DNA of 64,000 bases from Streptomyces gilvus (GCF_022513565.1 NZ_JAKWBE010000035.1:18799-82798); one strand, 5' to 3'. Positions 40,276 through 49,189 are shown, counted from the stretch's first letter. Notes: generated by a model not told the origin, from the letters alone. Program-made: numbers and translations.

Positions 40276-42672
40276 TCAGCCGGTCGTCAGGGCGGTGTCG
40301 TCCACGACGAAGCTGGTCTGCAGCGAGGAGTCCTCGACACCGCTGAACTTCAGGGTGACGGTCGAGCCCGCCAGGGACGACAGGTCGAAGGACTTCTGGG
40401 CGTACCCGGAGGCGGCGTTGAGGTTCGAGTACGTCGCCAGGGTGCTCGAACCGGCGGTGACCGTCAGCTTGTCGTAGGCGGTGCTGCTGGAGGTCTCCGA
40501 CGTGTCGATGTGCAGATAGAAGGTGAGCGTCGCCGTGCAGCCGCTCGGGATGGTCACCGACTGCGAGAGCGTGTCGGTGTGGGTGGAGCCGTACCCGTCG
40601 AGCCAGGCGTAGTACGAGCCGCCGTGGGCGCTCTCGCTGCTGGAGTTGGTGATGACTCCGCTGGAGGCGGTCCAGGTGGTGTTGCCCGACTCGAAGCCCT
40701 GGTTGCCCAGGAGCTGGGCCGAGGTGCAACTGCCGCCGCCACCGCTGGAGCTGACCGTCCAGGTGAAGGAGGCGGTGCCGGTTGCCCCGGTCGAGTCGGT
40801 CACCGTGACGGTGGTGCTGTAGGTGCCGGCCGTCGTCGGGGTGCCCGAGATGACGCCGGTGGAGCTGTTGATCGACAGACCGGTGGGCAGTCCGCTCGCT
40901 GCGTAGCTCAGGGAGCCGCCGTTGGTGCTGCTCGCGGAGATCTGCAGGCTCACCGCGGTGCCGACGGTCGAGGACTGGCTGCCGGGGCTGGTCACCGTGA
41001 CGCCGCTGGTCGGCACGGTGATGTGGCTGCCGACGTTGATGCCCGCGAAGGCGTTGCCGACGCCCGCGTACTGCGTGGAGCCGGTGCCGTACAGCGCGGC
41101 GGCGGCGTTGAGGGCCGCGGTGCGGGCTCCCGCGTAGTCGGTGCTGGACGTCATGTACGTCGTCAGCGCCTTGTACCAGATCTGCAGGGCCGCGGCCCGG
41201 CCGATGCCGGCGACGGCGACACCGTCGGAGGTGGGGCTGTCGTACGTGACGCCGTTGATGGTCTTGCTGCCGCTGCCCTCGGACAGCAGGTAGAACATGT
41301 GGTTCGCCGGGCCCGAGGAGTAGTGGACGTCCAGGTTGCCGACACCCGAGTACCAACTGTCGGCCGACGAACCGTCCTTGCTGGGCTTGTCCATGTAACG
41401 CAGCGGCGTGCCGTCGCCGTTGATGTCGATCTTCTCGCCGATGAGATAGTCACCGACGTCGGAGGAGTTGTCGGCGTAGAACTCCACACCGGTGCCGAAG
41501 ATGTCGGAGGTCGCCTCGTTCAGGCCGCCGGACTCGCCGCTGTAGTCGAGACCCGCGGTGTTCGACGTGACGCCGTGGCTCATCTCGTGGCCGGCGACGT
41601 CGAGCGAGGTCAGGGCGTGGGTGCCGCCGGAGCCGTCGCCGTAGGTCATGCAGAAGCAGTCGTCGTCCCAGAAGGCGTTGACGTAGTTGCTGCTGTAGTG
41701 GACGCGGGAGTAGGCGGCGGTGCCGTCGTTCTTGATGCCGCTGCGGCCGAAGGTGTTCTTGTAGAAGTCCCAGGTCTCCTGGGCCCCGTAGGCGGCGTCG
41801 GCGCCGGCGGTCTGAGTGTTGGAGCCGGATCCGGTGCCCCAGACGTCGTCGGAGTCGGTCATCAGGGTGCCGGTGCCCGAGGTGCCGTTGCCGAGGTTGT
41901 ACGTCTTGTGACCGCCGCGGGTGGTGTCGTACAGCTGGTACGTCGACCCGGACAGCGTGGTGTTGAGGGTGACGGTGCCGCTGTACTGGGTGTTGCCGGT
42001 GCCCGTCTCGACCGCCTGGTAGCGGTGGAGTTCCTTGCCGGTGGTGGCGTCCGTGATGACGTGCAGCTTGCTGGGCGTGCCGTCGTCCTGGAAGCCGCCG
42101 ATGACGGTCTCCCAGGCGAGCCTCGGGGTGCCGGTGCCCGCCCAGATCACCTTGCGGGCGCTGTCGGCCTTGGCCTGCTTGGCGTCGAGGGCCTTCGCGC
42201 CGGCGAGGGCCTTCGCCTCGGCGGCAGACTTGGCGACGGCGGCCGTGGTGGTGGCGACCTTGATGGTGTGCTTGTTGTTGAACGTCGTACTCACCGTGCC
42301 GGCCGCGAGGGAGGCGGGCGGGGTGTGGACGACCAGGTCGCCGCCGAGGACCGGCAGGCCGGCGTAGGTGCGCTCGTAACGGGTGTGCACCGTACCGTCG
42401 TTGTCCTTGACGACGTCCTTGACGACCAGCTTCTCCTTGGCGCCGAGGCCGAGGGTGCGGGCGGTCGCGGTGGTGTTCTGCTGCGCGGCCCTGATCAGGG
42501 CGGTGTACTGCGCCGGACTCAGCTTCGCCTCGACGCCCCCGGTGCGCAGGGGGCTGGGGCGGGCGGATGCCGGTTCGGCGTTCGCGGGGACCGACTGGAT
42601 GCCGACGGCGAGGAAGGCGGCGGTGGAGAGCAGGGCTCCTACCGCGGTCCGCTTGCGGGGGATGCGTCTCAC
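40276..42672 (-). CDS. Secreted M4 (thermolysin-like) metallopeptidase with C-terminal accessory domains
   Basis: A 798-residue exported protease. Signal peptide 1-32; FTP/PepSY prodomain about 45-220; M4 catalytic domain about 225-550 with HEMSH (His362, Glu363, His366), third zinc ligand Glu386 (GGLNEATSD) and proton-donor His450 (LDVHYSSG). A putative-Ig (He_PIG) domain spans about 555-643, with SLSYAASGLPTGLSINSSTG. After a Gly-rich linker, residues about 650-798 form a beta-sandwich (NQGFESGNTTWTASSG, TLTFYLHIDTSET) resembling the domain on many secreted bacterial proteases. GTG 42672 has GGAGAACGA upstream. It should degrade extracellular protein. Confidence 0.92.
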   Translation of the reverse strand: MRRIPRKRTAVGALLSTAAFLAVGIQSVPANAEPASARPSPLRTGGVEAKLSPAQYTALIRAAQQNTTATARTLGLGAKEKLVVKDVVKDNDGTVHTRYERTYAGLPVLGGDLVVHTPPASLAAGTVSTTFNNKHTIKVATTTAAVAKSAAEAKALAGAKALDAKQAKADSARKVIWAGTGTPRLAWETVIGGFQDDGTPSKLHVITDATTGKELHRYQAVETGTGNTQYSGTVTLNTTLSGSTYQLYDTTRGGHKTYNLGNGTSGTGTLMTDSDDVWGTGSGSNTQTAGADAAYGAQETWDFYKNTFGRSGIKNDGTAAYSRVHYSSNYVNAFWDDDCFCMTYGDGSGGTHALTSLDVAGHEMSHGVTSNTAGLDYSGESGGLNEATSDIFGTGVEFYADNSSDVGDYLIGEKIDINGDGTPLRYMDKPSKDGSSADSWYSGVGNLDVHYSSGPANHMFYLLSEGSGSKTINGVTYDSPTSDGVAVAGIGRAAALQIWYKALTTYMTSSTDYAGARTAALNAAAALYGTGSTQYAGVGNAFAGINVGSHITVPTSGVTVTSPGSQSSTVGTAVSLQISASSTNGGSLSYAASGLPTGLSINSSTGVISGTPTTAGTYSTTVTVTDSTGATGTASFTWTVSSSGGGGSCTSAQLLGNQGFESGNTTWTASSGVITNSSSESAHGGSYYAWLDGYGSTHTDTLSQSVTIPSGCTATLTFYLHIDTSETSSSTAYDKLTVTAGSSTLATYSNLNAASGYAQKSFDLSSLAGSTVTLKFSGVEDSSLQTSFVVDDTALTTG

Positions 42673-43071
42673 TCGTTCTCCTACTGCTGCGGCCGCGTGG
42701 GGCGACCGGTGAGAGACCGGGCAGCCGGGTCTGCTGTCCGGGACGAGCCGAGCTGTGCGGGACCGGGCACGCGCGGCGGCGACGTGCGGCTACCGTGCGG
42801 TAGGTGACAGGGAGAATGACAGGCTTGTCGGTGACATGTCAGCAAGTAAGGAGCGCGTCAAGGGTTATCCCTCGGTGAGGGACGGGCGCCGAGCCCCCAC
42901 CCCCGGTTGAACTGTGCCTCACCTGTGATTTCACTGTGCCGCCATCGCTGCCGCTACCGCTACCGGACGAAGGTGATCGGACGACGATTCACTCACTTGT
43001 GGTTACTGACGAACCATAGGAGAGTGGGTACAGAAGTGAAGACAACGTGCTGTTCAGTGACTGGGGATCTC
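42673..43071. other. 399-base regulatory region between protease and HxlR genes
   Basis: No gene is supported. A perfect 10-bp palindrome TGACATGTCA (42832-42841), inside CTTG...CAAG flanks, and an imperfect one TACCG-TG-CGGTA (42791-42802) lie 120-170 bp upstream of the protease start. The part from 42940 to 43050 is comparatively AT-rich with short CGCTAC repeats and probably holds the HxlR promoter. Confidence 0.45.
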
Positions 43072-43452
43072 ATGGGAACCAAGCAACTCAGTGGCTCGGT
43101 CGACGCGGCGGATCTGCGGCGGGCGGACTCGTTGGCGCGGGAGATCTTCTCCGACGTGGCCAACAAGTGGGCGTTCCTGATCATCGAGGCGCTCGGCGAA
43201 GGAACCCTCCGCTTCACCGAACTGCGCAAGGAGATCGAGGGCATCAGCCACAAGATGCTCACCCAGAACCTGCGGATGCTGGAGCGCAACGGCCTGGTGG
43301 AGCGGACGGTGCACCCCACCGTCCCGCCCCGGGTCGAGTACACCCTGACCGACGCCGGCCAGGGGCTGCGGGCGACGGTGGACAGCATGTGCGACTGGAC
43401 GCACCGGTACTTCGGCCACATCGAGGCGGCCCGCAGCCGTTTCGACGCCTGA
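43072..43452 (+). CDS. HxlR-family transcriptional regulator
   Basis: A 126-residue winged-helix regulator, the usual HxlR length. Conserved features are FSDVANKWAFLIIEALGEGT, LRFTELRKEIEGISHKMLTQ (recognition helix) and RMLERNGLVERTVHPTVPPR with VEYTLTDAG. The Cys near the N-terminus that makes some family members redox or electrophile sensors is absent, so a different signal is likely. ATG 43072 is preferred; an upstream GTG at 43036 would add a non-homologous stretch. It may be autoregulated and may govern the nitrobindin gene 60 bp downstream; this is inference from position only. Confidence 0.88.
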   Translation: MGTKQLSGSVDAADLRRADSLAREIFSDVANKWAFLIIEALGEGTLRFTELRKEIEGISHKMLTQNLRMLERNGLVERTVHPTVPPRVEYTLTDAGQGLRATVDSMCDWTHRYFGHIEAARSRFDA

Positions 43453-43512
43453 AGCAGGGGGCGGCGGCCCTAGGCTCTCCCCCGGCACCGGCACAACCCG
43501 AGGAGCGCAGCC

Positions 43513-44055
43513 GTGTTCGACGTCGTAGCGGAGTACCCGTATCCCGAGAGCCGGCGACCGGACGCGGCTCCCCAGCCGCATGAGCTGCTGCGACCCGTGC
43601 TCGGTCTGCTGGGGGTGTGGCGCGGGCGCGGTGAGGGCGAGTACCCGACGCTCGGCGCGGACTTCTCGTACGCGCAGGAGGTCACCTTCAGCCATGACGG
43701 GCGGCCCTTCCTGCGGTACGAGGCCCGGGCGTGGCTGATCGACGGCGACGGTGCGCCCGTGCGGCCGGCGGCGCGCGAGAGCGGGTGGTGGCGGCTGCAG
43801 CCGGACGGCCGCGTCGAGGCGCTGATCACCCAGCCGACCGGGATCGCCGAGATCGCGGTGGGCCGGGCGGCCGACGGCGTGGTCGACCTCGCCACCGACG
43901 GCGTGGCCCTGACCCCCACGGCCAAACAGGTCGACGCCACCCGCCGCCGCTACACCCTCACCGACGAGGACACCCTCGCGTTCGTCCACGACCTGGCGGC
44001 GGTCGGCCAGCCGTTGCAGCATCACCTGTCGGCGACGTTGCGCCGCGAACGGTAG
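43513..44055 (+). CDS. Nitrobindin-type heme-binding beta-barrel protein
   Basis: A 180-residue protein of the nitrobindin/DUF1794 (FABP-like) family. The signature GVWRGRGEGEYPT spans about 34-46, the barrel includes YEARAWLID and ESGWWRLQPDGRVE, and the heme-ligating His is at 170/171 (LQHHLSATLRRE). Nitrobindins bind ferric heme b, react with nitric oxide and isomerise peroxynitrite to nitrate. It is cytoplasmic. GTG 43513 follows GAGGAGCG. It lies 60 bp downstream of the HxlR gene on the same strand. A role in nitrosative defence is inferred from family knowledge. Confidence 0.88.
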   Translation: MFDVVAEYPYPESRRPDAAPQPHELLRPVLGLLGVWRGRGEGEYPTLGADFSYAQEVTFSHDGRPFLRYEARAWLIDGDGAPVRPAARESGWWRLQPDGRVEALITQPTGIAEIAVGRAADGVVDLATDGVALTPTAKQVDATRRRYTLTDEDTLAFVHDLAAVGQPLQHHLSATLRRER

Positions 44056-44223
44056 GCAGGGGTCACCCGCGATCTGCGCGCCGAACTCGGCCGTCGAACC
44101 CGGCGTGACCGTCACGGAACTCGGAGCAGCGATCTGCGTCCGCCGGCCCGGAACGGGCCGATCATGGCGAGAACTCGCCCATGGATGACCGGAGTCGATC
44201 GTCGGTAGTTGAGAAATATTCAA

Positions 44224-44236
44224 TTACCGGCGGTAA
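44224..44236. promoter_or_regulatory. Short palindrome before the MHYT gene
   Basis: TTACCG-G-CGGTAA (6-1-6) lies within an AT-rich patch about 75 bp before ATG 44310. It could be an operator or promoter element; no regulator is identified. Confidence 0.35.
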
Positions 44237-44309
44237 GCCCTTGCTTCCGTGCGGTGCTTCCCCGTAGACCTTGCTCCACAACCGCCGTGGCTCTGGGGGG
44301 AGTTGGCGT

Positions 44310-45206
44310 ATGCAAGGAACGATCGACGGGTTCCGCTATGGCGCGGTGACCCCGGTGGCGGCCTATCTGATGGCCTGCCTGGGAGGGGCGCTCGGACTGC
44401 GGTGCATCGTCCGCTCCCTGCTCAACCAGCAGTCCTGGAAGCCGGGTTGGCTGGCGCTGGGCGCCGCGTCCATCGGCTGCGGTATCTGGACGATGCACTT
44501 CATCGCGATGCTCGGCTTCCAGGTCGCACAGACCGGGATCCGCTACCACGCCGGTCTGACACTGCTGAGTCTGGCCGTGGCGATCGTCGTGGTCGGCATC
44601 GGCGTGTTCATCGTCGGCTACCGGGGCGCCGGCCGGGTGACGCTGGGCGTCGCGGGTGTGATCACCGGTCTCGGTGTCGCCGCGATGCACTACCTCGGCA
44701 TGGCCGCCATGCAGGTCAACGGGGACATCGTGTACGACCCCGCCACCGTGGGCCTGTCCGTGCTGATCGCCATCGTCGCCGCGACCGCAGCACTGTGGGC
44801 GGCGGTCTCCATCCGCGGTTTCCTGGCGAGCCTCGGTGCCAGTCTGGTGATGGGCGTGGCGGTGTCCGGCATGCACTACACGGCGATGGCCGCGGTCAGC
44901 GTCCATGTGCACGGCTCGGGCACCTTCGCGGGCGACTCGCCCACGTCCCTGCTGCTGCCCATGCTGCTGGGACCGGCGATCTTCCTGCTGCTGGCCGGTG
45001 TGGTGGTCATGTTCGACCCGCTGCTGGTGCTCGGCGAGGACGAGTGGAACCGGTCGACGTCACCTCCGCAGGCCGACGCGCCCGCGCCCCGGCCCGACGG
45101 CACGCCCCTCGGCGGTCCCGCCGTGACCGCGCGGGCCCGGCAGGAGGCGTACGGCACCGCACCCGCCGCACCACAGTGGGCCCCGCCGCGCTCCGACGAC
45201 TGGTGA
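44310..45206 (+). CDS. MHYT-domain membrane protein
   Basis: A 298-residue integral membrane protein with seven predicted helices. Three copies of the metal-binding motif appear: MHFIAML (near residue 68), MHYLGMA (near 127) and MHYTAMA (near 189). MHYT domains are thought to bind copper through conserved Met and His at the outer membrane face and to sense oxygen, CO or NO. In other bacteria MHYT is fused to GGDEF/EAL or kinase output domains; here only a 50-residue Pro-rich cytoplasmic tail follows, so any output must involve a partner. ATG 44310 follows GGGGGGAG. Confidence 0.9.
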   Translation: MQGTIDGFRYGAVTPVAAYLMACLGGALGLRCIVRSLLNQQSWKPGWLALGAASIGCGIWTMHFIAMLGFQVAQTGIRYHAGLTLLSLAVAIVVVGIGVFIVGYRGAGRVTLGVAGVITGLGVAAMHYLGMAAMQVNGDIVYDPATVGLSVLIAIVAATAALWAAVSIRGFLASLGASLVMGVAVSGMHYTAMAAVSVHVHGSGTFAGDSPTSLLLPMLLGPAIFLLLAGVVVMFDPLLVLGEDEWNRSTSPPQADAPAPRPDGTPLGGPAVTARARQEAYGTAPAAPQWAPPRSDDW

Positions 45207-45399
45207 CGCACGAAGGGTGCCGAGCGTGGTACCCGGATGCAGAGCCGGGTGCTGCTGTACGGTCCGGGCTGGAAAGCGGACCCGGATTCCTGGCCCGTCG
45301 CGCCCGCGTGGCCTGCGCGAGGCGCTGTGCGTGCTGGGCGGGCTGGATCTTTCAACTCCCGCCTGAACAACGGGATTGGCGTGTTGTTACGGTGCACCG

Positions 45400-46905
45400 G
45401 TGTCTGAATCCTCACGCGATACCGCCGCAGGTGCCGGCTGGGGCGTCGCGGAACCCGGTGAGTACAAGCGGCTGATGCCGTCCAAGGTCGAGAAGCTCTC
45501 CTGGCTGAACCCCAGGACGCTGTGGGCCGCCCGCAACGGTGTGGTGGCCTCGTGGTTCGGGGACCCGACGGGGCACACCCGCGGCAGGTGGGTGGCCCAG
45601 CGGGAGGCGGCGGGGGCACCCGCCGACAAGGTGATCCGGCGTGACGACCCCGAGCGGTTCTCCTTCATGCTGATGGGCGACACGGGTGAGGGCGACGACT
45701 CCCAGTACGCCGTGGTGCCGGGCTTCTTGAAGATCAGTCGGGGGACGGACTTCGCCGTCATCGCCAGTGACGTGATCTATCCGGTCGGCAGCGCCGACGA
45801 CTACGGCACCAAGTTCTTCCGCCCCTACCAGGACTACCCGGCGCCCATCTACGCGGTACCGGGCAACCACGACTGGTACGAGGACCTGGGTGCCTTCATG
45901 CGCGTGTTCTGCGGGGACGCGCCGGCCCTGCCCCGCGAGGCGGCGCCGCGGCCCTTCACGCGGGCGTGGATACGTTCGCTGCTGTGGCACCGGCCGCGCT
46001 CCGGCGACGGCCGACACCTGGACGAGGACCGGCGGTTGAGGTCCGCACCCGGGCAGCAGGCGGTGCAGCCGGGGCCGTACTGGGCGATCGACGCCGGCCC
46101 GCTGCGGATCATAGGCATCGACACGGGTCTGCTGGGCACCATCGACGCCGAGCAGGGCGCCTGGCTGCGTGAGGTCTCGCAGGGGCCCCGCCCGAAGATC
46201 CTCGTGACCGGCTCGCCCCTGTACGTGGACGGTGAGCACCACCCCTGCACGATCGAGGGCGGTGGCGGCACCGTCGACGACATCGTCCGCGACCCGGCGC
46301 ATCACTACGTGGCGGCGATAGGCGGCGACATCCACAACTACCAGCGCTATCCGGTCCGGGTGGAGGGCCGCACGATCCAGTACGTCGTCTCGGGCGGCGG
46401 CGGCGCGTTCATGCACGCCACGCACACCATCCCGCGCGTCGACATCGCCAACGTCACGGAGAAGGACTTCCGCTGCTATCCGCTGCGCGGTGACTCCCTC
46501 GCCTTCTACAGCCGCCTGTACGGGCGCCGGCTGCGGCTGCGCCGCTTCTTCACGCTCACCGAGGCGGAGGCGATGGCGGTGATCGCCGAGCGGCTGGGCA
46601 TCCGGCCGACCCGGACACCGGGCGGACCGGTGCGGGTGACCCGGCGGGTGCGTCTGGTGGCGAGCCTGCTCGGCGCGGGCGGCCGCCCGGATCGCACCTC
46701 GCGCTTCCGATTGCCGGTGCGCAAGATCTACACCCAGCTGTTCTCGCCGAGTTCGGCGACCTACAGCCCGCCCTTCTTCAAGAGCTTCCTGCGCCTGGAC
46801 GTGACTCCGGAGGCGGTGCGGGTGCGCTGCTTCGCCGCCACCGGCAACCGCGCGCAGGAGATCGAACCGCCGGTCGAGGACGAGTTCACCATCGCGCTGA
46901 CCTGA
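45400..46905 (+). CDS. Metallophosphoesterase family protein
   Basis: A 501-residue calcineurin-like phosphoesterase. Metal-ligand motifs are FMLMGDTGEGDDS, a modified IASDVIYPVGSADDY, YAVPGNHDWYEDL, ILVTGSPLYVDG (diverged) and AIGGDIHNYQRYP. The Asp-Val-Ile-Tyr-Pro block is normally G-D-V-x-Y-P. The C-terminal 130 residues are basic and end in a beta-rich segment (PPFFKSFLRLDVTPEAVRVR). There is no clear signal peptide, so the location is probably cytoplasmic. The substrate is unknown. The start is uncertain: GTG 45400 is taken, TTG 45376 is possible, and no strong RBS decides. Confidence 0.82.
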   Translation: MSESSRDTAAGAGWGVAEPGEYKRLMPSKVEKLSWLNPRTLWAARNGVVASWFGDPTGHTRGRWVAQREAAGAPADKVIRRDDPERFSFMLMGDTGEGDDSQYAVVPGFLKISRGTDFAVIASDVIYPVGSADDYGTKFFRPYQDYPAPIYAVPGNHDWYEDLGAFMRVFCGDAPALPREAAPRPFTRAWIRSLLWHRPRSGDGRHLDEDRRLRSAPGQQAVQPGPYWAIDAGPLRIIGIDTGLLGTIDAEQGAWLREVSQGPRPKILVTGSPLYVDGEHHPCTIEGGGGTVDDIVRDPAHHYVAAIGGDIHNYQRYPVRVEGRTIQYVVSGGGGAFMHATHTIPRVDIANVTEKDFRCYPLRGDSLAFYSRLYGRRLRLRRFFTLTEAEAMAVIAERLGIRPTRTPGGPVRVTRRVRLVASLLGAGGRPDRTSRFRLPVRKIYTQLFSPSSATYSPPFFKSFLRLDVTPEAVRVRCFAATGNRAQEIEPPVEDEFTIALT

Positions 46906-46968
46906 CCCGATCTCGACCCCGGGGGCGGGAACACTTCTCACGGCGGCCGGGTTGGCACTGACGTACTA

Positions 46969-46982
46969 CTTGATTCATCAAG
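46969..46982. promoter_or_regulatory. MarR/HxlR-like operator candidate
   Basis: CTTGAT-TC-ATCAAG is a perfect 6-2-6 inverted repeat, 17 bp before the GTG start of the LLM monooxygenase gene, where a bound protein would block transcription or initiation. The shape suits a MarR-type dimer. Confidence 0.5.
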
Positions 46983-46999
46983 CAACCACGGAGGAACCC

Positions 47000-48028
47000 G
47001 TGCCGCCGACCTCTCGCCCCCTGCGCAGGCTGGGCTTCTTGACCATCGGCCTGTTCGACGAGGCCGACCCACGGCGGGGCCACGAGTCCACGCTGGAGAT
47101 CATCGAGCTGGGCGAGCGGCTCGGCTTCGACAGCGCGTGGCTGCGCCACCGCCATCTGCAGTACGGCATCTCCTCCCCCGTCGCCGTGATGGCGGCGGCC
47201 TCGCAGCGCACCCGCCGCATCGAGCTCGGCACGGCGGTCATCCCGCTCGGCTGGGAGAACCCGCTGCGGCTGGCGGAGGACCTGGCGACGGTGGACATCC
47301 TGTCCGGGGGCCGCGTCAACCCGGGTGTCAGCGTCGGACCGCCGATGCACTTCGACCAGGTCAAGGAGGCGCTGTACCCGGACACCGCCGACGCGGAGGA
47401 CTTCTCCTACGAGCGGGTGCGACGGCTGCTCGCCTTCGTGCGCGGTGAGAGCGCGACCGACTTCAGCGGCGTCGAAGGTTTCGAGGTCTTCTCCGATCGA
47501 GTGCAGCCCCACTCCCCCGGCCTGGGCCGGCGCATGTGGTACGGCGGCGGCAGCCTGAGTTCGGCACGCTGGGCCGGCGAGCACGGCATGAACTTCCTGA
47601 CCAGCAGCGTCGTCAAGGCGGAGAACGCGGAAGGGCCGTACGACTTCGCCGAGATCCAGCTCTCCCACATCCGCGCCTTCCGTGACCGGCACCCGGACGG
47701 GGACAGCGCCCGCGTCTCCCAGGGCCTGGTCGTCATCCCCACCGACTCCGCGACGCCGGAGCAGCGCAAGCGGTACGAGGAGTACGCGGCCAAGCGCACC
47801 CCTCGTACGACGTCACCACAGGGCCCCGCGCGGGTGCTGTTCGCACCCGACCTCGTCGGCACCGCGGACGAGATCGCCGAGCGGCTGGTCGGCCACGCGG
47901 CGTTCCGCGAGGTGGACGAGGTGGCGTTCGCGCTGCCGTTCACCTTCGAGCACGAGGACTACGTGCAGATCCTCACCGACATGGCCACGAAGCTGGGCCC
48001 GGCGCTCGGCTGGCAGCCGTCGGTGTGA
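47000..48028 (+). CDS. LLM-class flavin-dependent oxidoreductase
   Basis: A 342-residue FMN-dependent TIM-barrel monooxygenase of the luciferase-like group. Start GFLTIGLFDEADPRRG; typical stretches ESTLEIIELGERLGFDSAWL, RRIELGTAVIPLGWENPLRL and DLATVDILSGGRVNPGVSVG; then GRRMWYGGGSLSSARWAGEH. It needs reduced FMN from a separate reductase. The family includes alkanesulfonate monooxygenase and many xenobiotic or long-chain oxidases, so the substrate cannot be fixed. GTG 47000 follows GGAGGAA. The gene ends two bases from the convergent TauD dioxygenase gene, and a palindrome overlaps its leader. Confidence 0.88.
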   Translation: MPPTSRPLRRLGFLTIGLFDEADPRRGHESTLEIIELGERLGFDSAWLRHRHLQYGISSPVAVMAAASQRTRRIELGTAVIPLGWENPLRLAEDLATVDILSGGRVNPGVSVGPPMHFDQVKEALYPDTADAEDFSYERVRRLLAFVRGESATDFSGVEGFEVFSDRVQPHSPGLGRRMWYGGGSLSSARWAGEHGMNFLTSSVVKAENAEGPYDFAEIQLSHIRAFRDRHPDGDSARVSQGLVVIPTDSATPEQRKRYEEYAAKRTPRTTSPQGPARVLFAPDLVGTADEIAERLVGHAAFREVDEVAFALPFTFEHEDYVQILTDMATKLGPALGWQPSV

Positions 48029-48030
48029 GG

Positions 48031-49005
48031 TCACCAGCGCCCGGGTGCGGTGCCGGTGATCGGCCTTGACGGCGTGCCGTCCACGCCGACGGGGATGTCG
48101 CCGGTGAGCATCACCCGGTGCATGACGCGCGGGAAGTCGAGGTGGGCGTTGTCGCTGGGGGCGAGGTGCATGGTGGCCCGGTTGTCCCAGAAGGCGACGC
48201 TGCCCGGCTCCCAGCGGAAGCGCACGGTGTATTCGGGCCGTACCGCCTGTTCCAGCAGCATGTCGAGCAGGGCCCGGCTCTCGGGGCGGGAGACGCCGGT
48301 GATCTGTTCCAGGTAGTAGCCGTTGACGAACAGCACCCGCTCCCCCGTCTCGGGGTGCACGCGCACCAGCGGGTGCTCGGAGGCGACCTGGTGGTCCAGC
48401 AGATGGCGCAGGTAGCTGTCGTCTCCGGGGCGGGGCTGGTAGCCGACGCCGAGACGGTGCTCGGCCCGCAGCCGGTCGGCGAAGTCCCGTACGGGCGCTG
48501 AGAGTCCGGCGTAGGCGGCGGCCAGGTTGGACCAGGTGGTGTCGCCGCCGTAGGGCGGTACGGTCTCGGCGCGCAGGATCGTCGCCGCCGGCGGGTCGAT
48601 GCGGGCGCCGTGGTCGCAGTGCCACCCGCGCAGCAGGGTGTGCCGCCGGCGCCGCAGCCACTCCTCGTGCTCCATGCCGAACTTCCCGCCCAGCTCCAGC
48701 CGGTCGGCGGTGGTCTCCACCTCGGGCACGTCGGGCGGGGAGGCACTGCCCCGCTTGCCCAGCACGACGGGCTCGCCGAACCGGCGCGCGAAGGCCACGT
48801 GGGCGGCGTGGTCGAGCCGTTGGCCGCGGAAGAACACGACCTTCCAGCGCAGTAGGGCCGCCCGGATCGCGGCGACGACGGCGTCGTCGAGGTCGCCGGC
48901 CAGGTCGGCGCCCGTGATCTCGGCCCCGATGTGCCCGGCGACCGGTCGCACCTCGATCCCGGCCGCCCGTCCAGCCGTTGCCATCGCGTCCCACTCCGCC
49001 GTCAT
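48031..49005 (-). CDS. TauD/TfdA-family Fe(II)/2-oxoglutarate dioxygenase
   Basis: A 324-residue non-heme iron dioxygenase. The facial triad is His129 and Asp131 (GWHCDHG) with distal His280 (WDNRATMHLA); the 2-oxoglutarate-binding Arg is in FPRVMHRVML. N-terminal GHIGAEITGADLAGDL and KVVFFRGQRLDHAAHVAFAR are family signatures. TauD releases sulfite from taurine; related enzymes act on alkyl sulfates, 2,4-D or chlorinated phenoxy acids. With the convergent LLM monooxygenase, organosulfur use is a reasonable but unproven idea. ATG 49005 follows GGAGCGCGC; ATG 48984 is an alternative. Confidence 0.9.
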   Translation of the reverse strand: MTAEWDAMATAGRAAGIEVRPVAGHIGAEITGADLAGDLDDAVVAAIRAALLRWKVVFFRGQRLDHAAHVAFARRFGEPVVLGKRGSASPPDVPEVETTADRLELGGKFGMEHEEWLRRRRHTLLRGWHCDHGARIDPPAATILRAETVPPYGGDTTWSNLAAAYAGLSAPVRDFADRLRAEHRLGVGYQPRPGDDSYLRHLLDHQVASEHPLVRVHPETGERVLFVNGYYLEQITGVSRPESRALLDMLLEQAVRPEYTVRFRWEPGSVAFWDNRATMHLAPSDNAHLDFPRVMHRVMLTGDIPVGVDGTPSRPITGTAPGRW

Positions 49006-49121
49006 GCGCGCTCCGTCGGTCGTCCGTGGAGGCTCGGTGCGAGCCGCCACCGAGATCGTGACAGCGTTTTTGGCGTCTGGCGACAGGGTGTCTCGAGCCG
49101 TCGACGGGAGAAACCAGCGGA

Positions 49122-49134
49122 TCGAAACTTTCGA
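49122..49134. promoter_or_regulatory. Xylanase-type inverted repeat operator
   Basis: TCGAAA-C-TTTCGA is a perfect 6-1-6 palindrome, 28 bp upstream of the -35 element of the GH10-GH62 gene. A CGAAA-N-TTTCG element is, as I recall, conserved before Streptomyces xylanase genes; I could not check this here. Confidence 0.65.
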
Positions 49135-49161
49135 AGTGAATGACGAATGATGCGAGAAGGA

Positions 49162-49189
49162 TTGACGCTTCCTGTGGGCCTCCTATCAT
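49162..49189 (+). promoter_or_regulatory. Promoter of the arabinoxylanase operon
   Basis: TTGACG (49162-49167), a 16-bp spacer and TATCAT (49184-49189) make a good HrdB-type promoter, giving a leader of about 90 bases before ATG 49289. The upstream palindrome at 49122 suits regulation. Confidence 0.6.

Noticed and set aside
45207..45399. Hairpin-rich spacer before the metallophosphoesterase as an RNA gene or riboswitch
   Set aside because: Two six-bp stems exist (ACCCGG/CCGGGT and GGTCCG/CGGACC), but no known riboswitch core or tRNA-like signature is present; such stems are expected by chance at this GC content.
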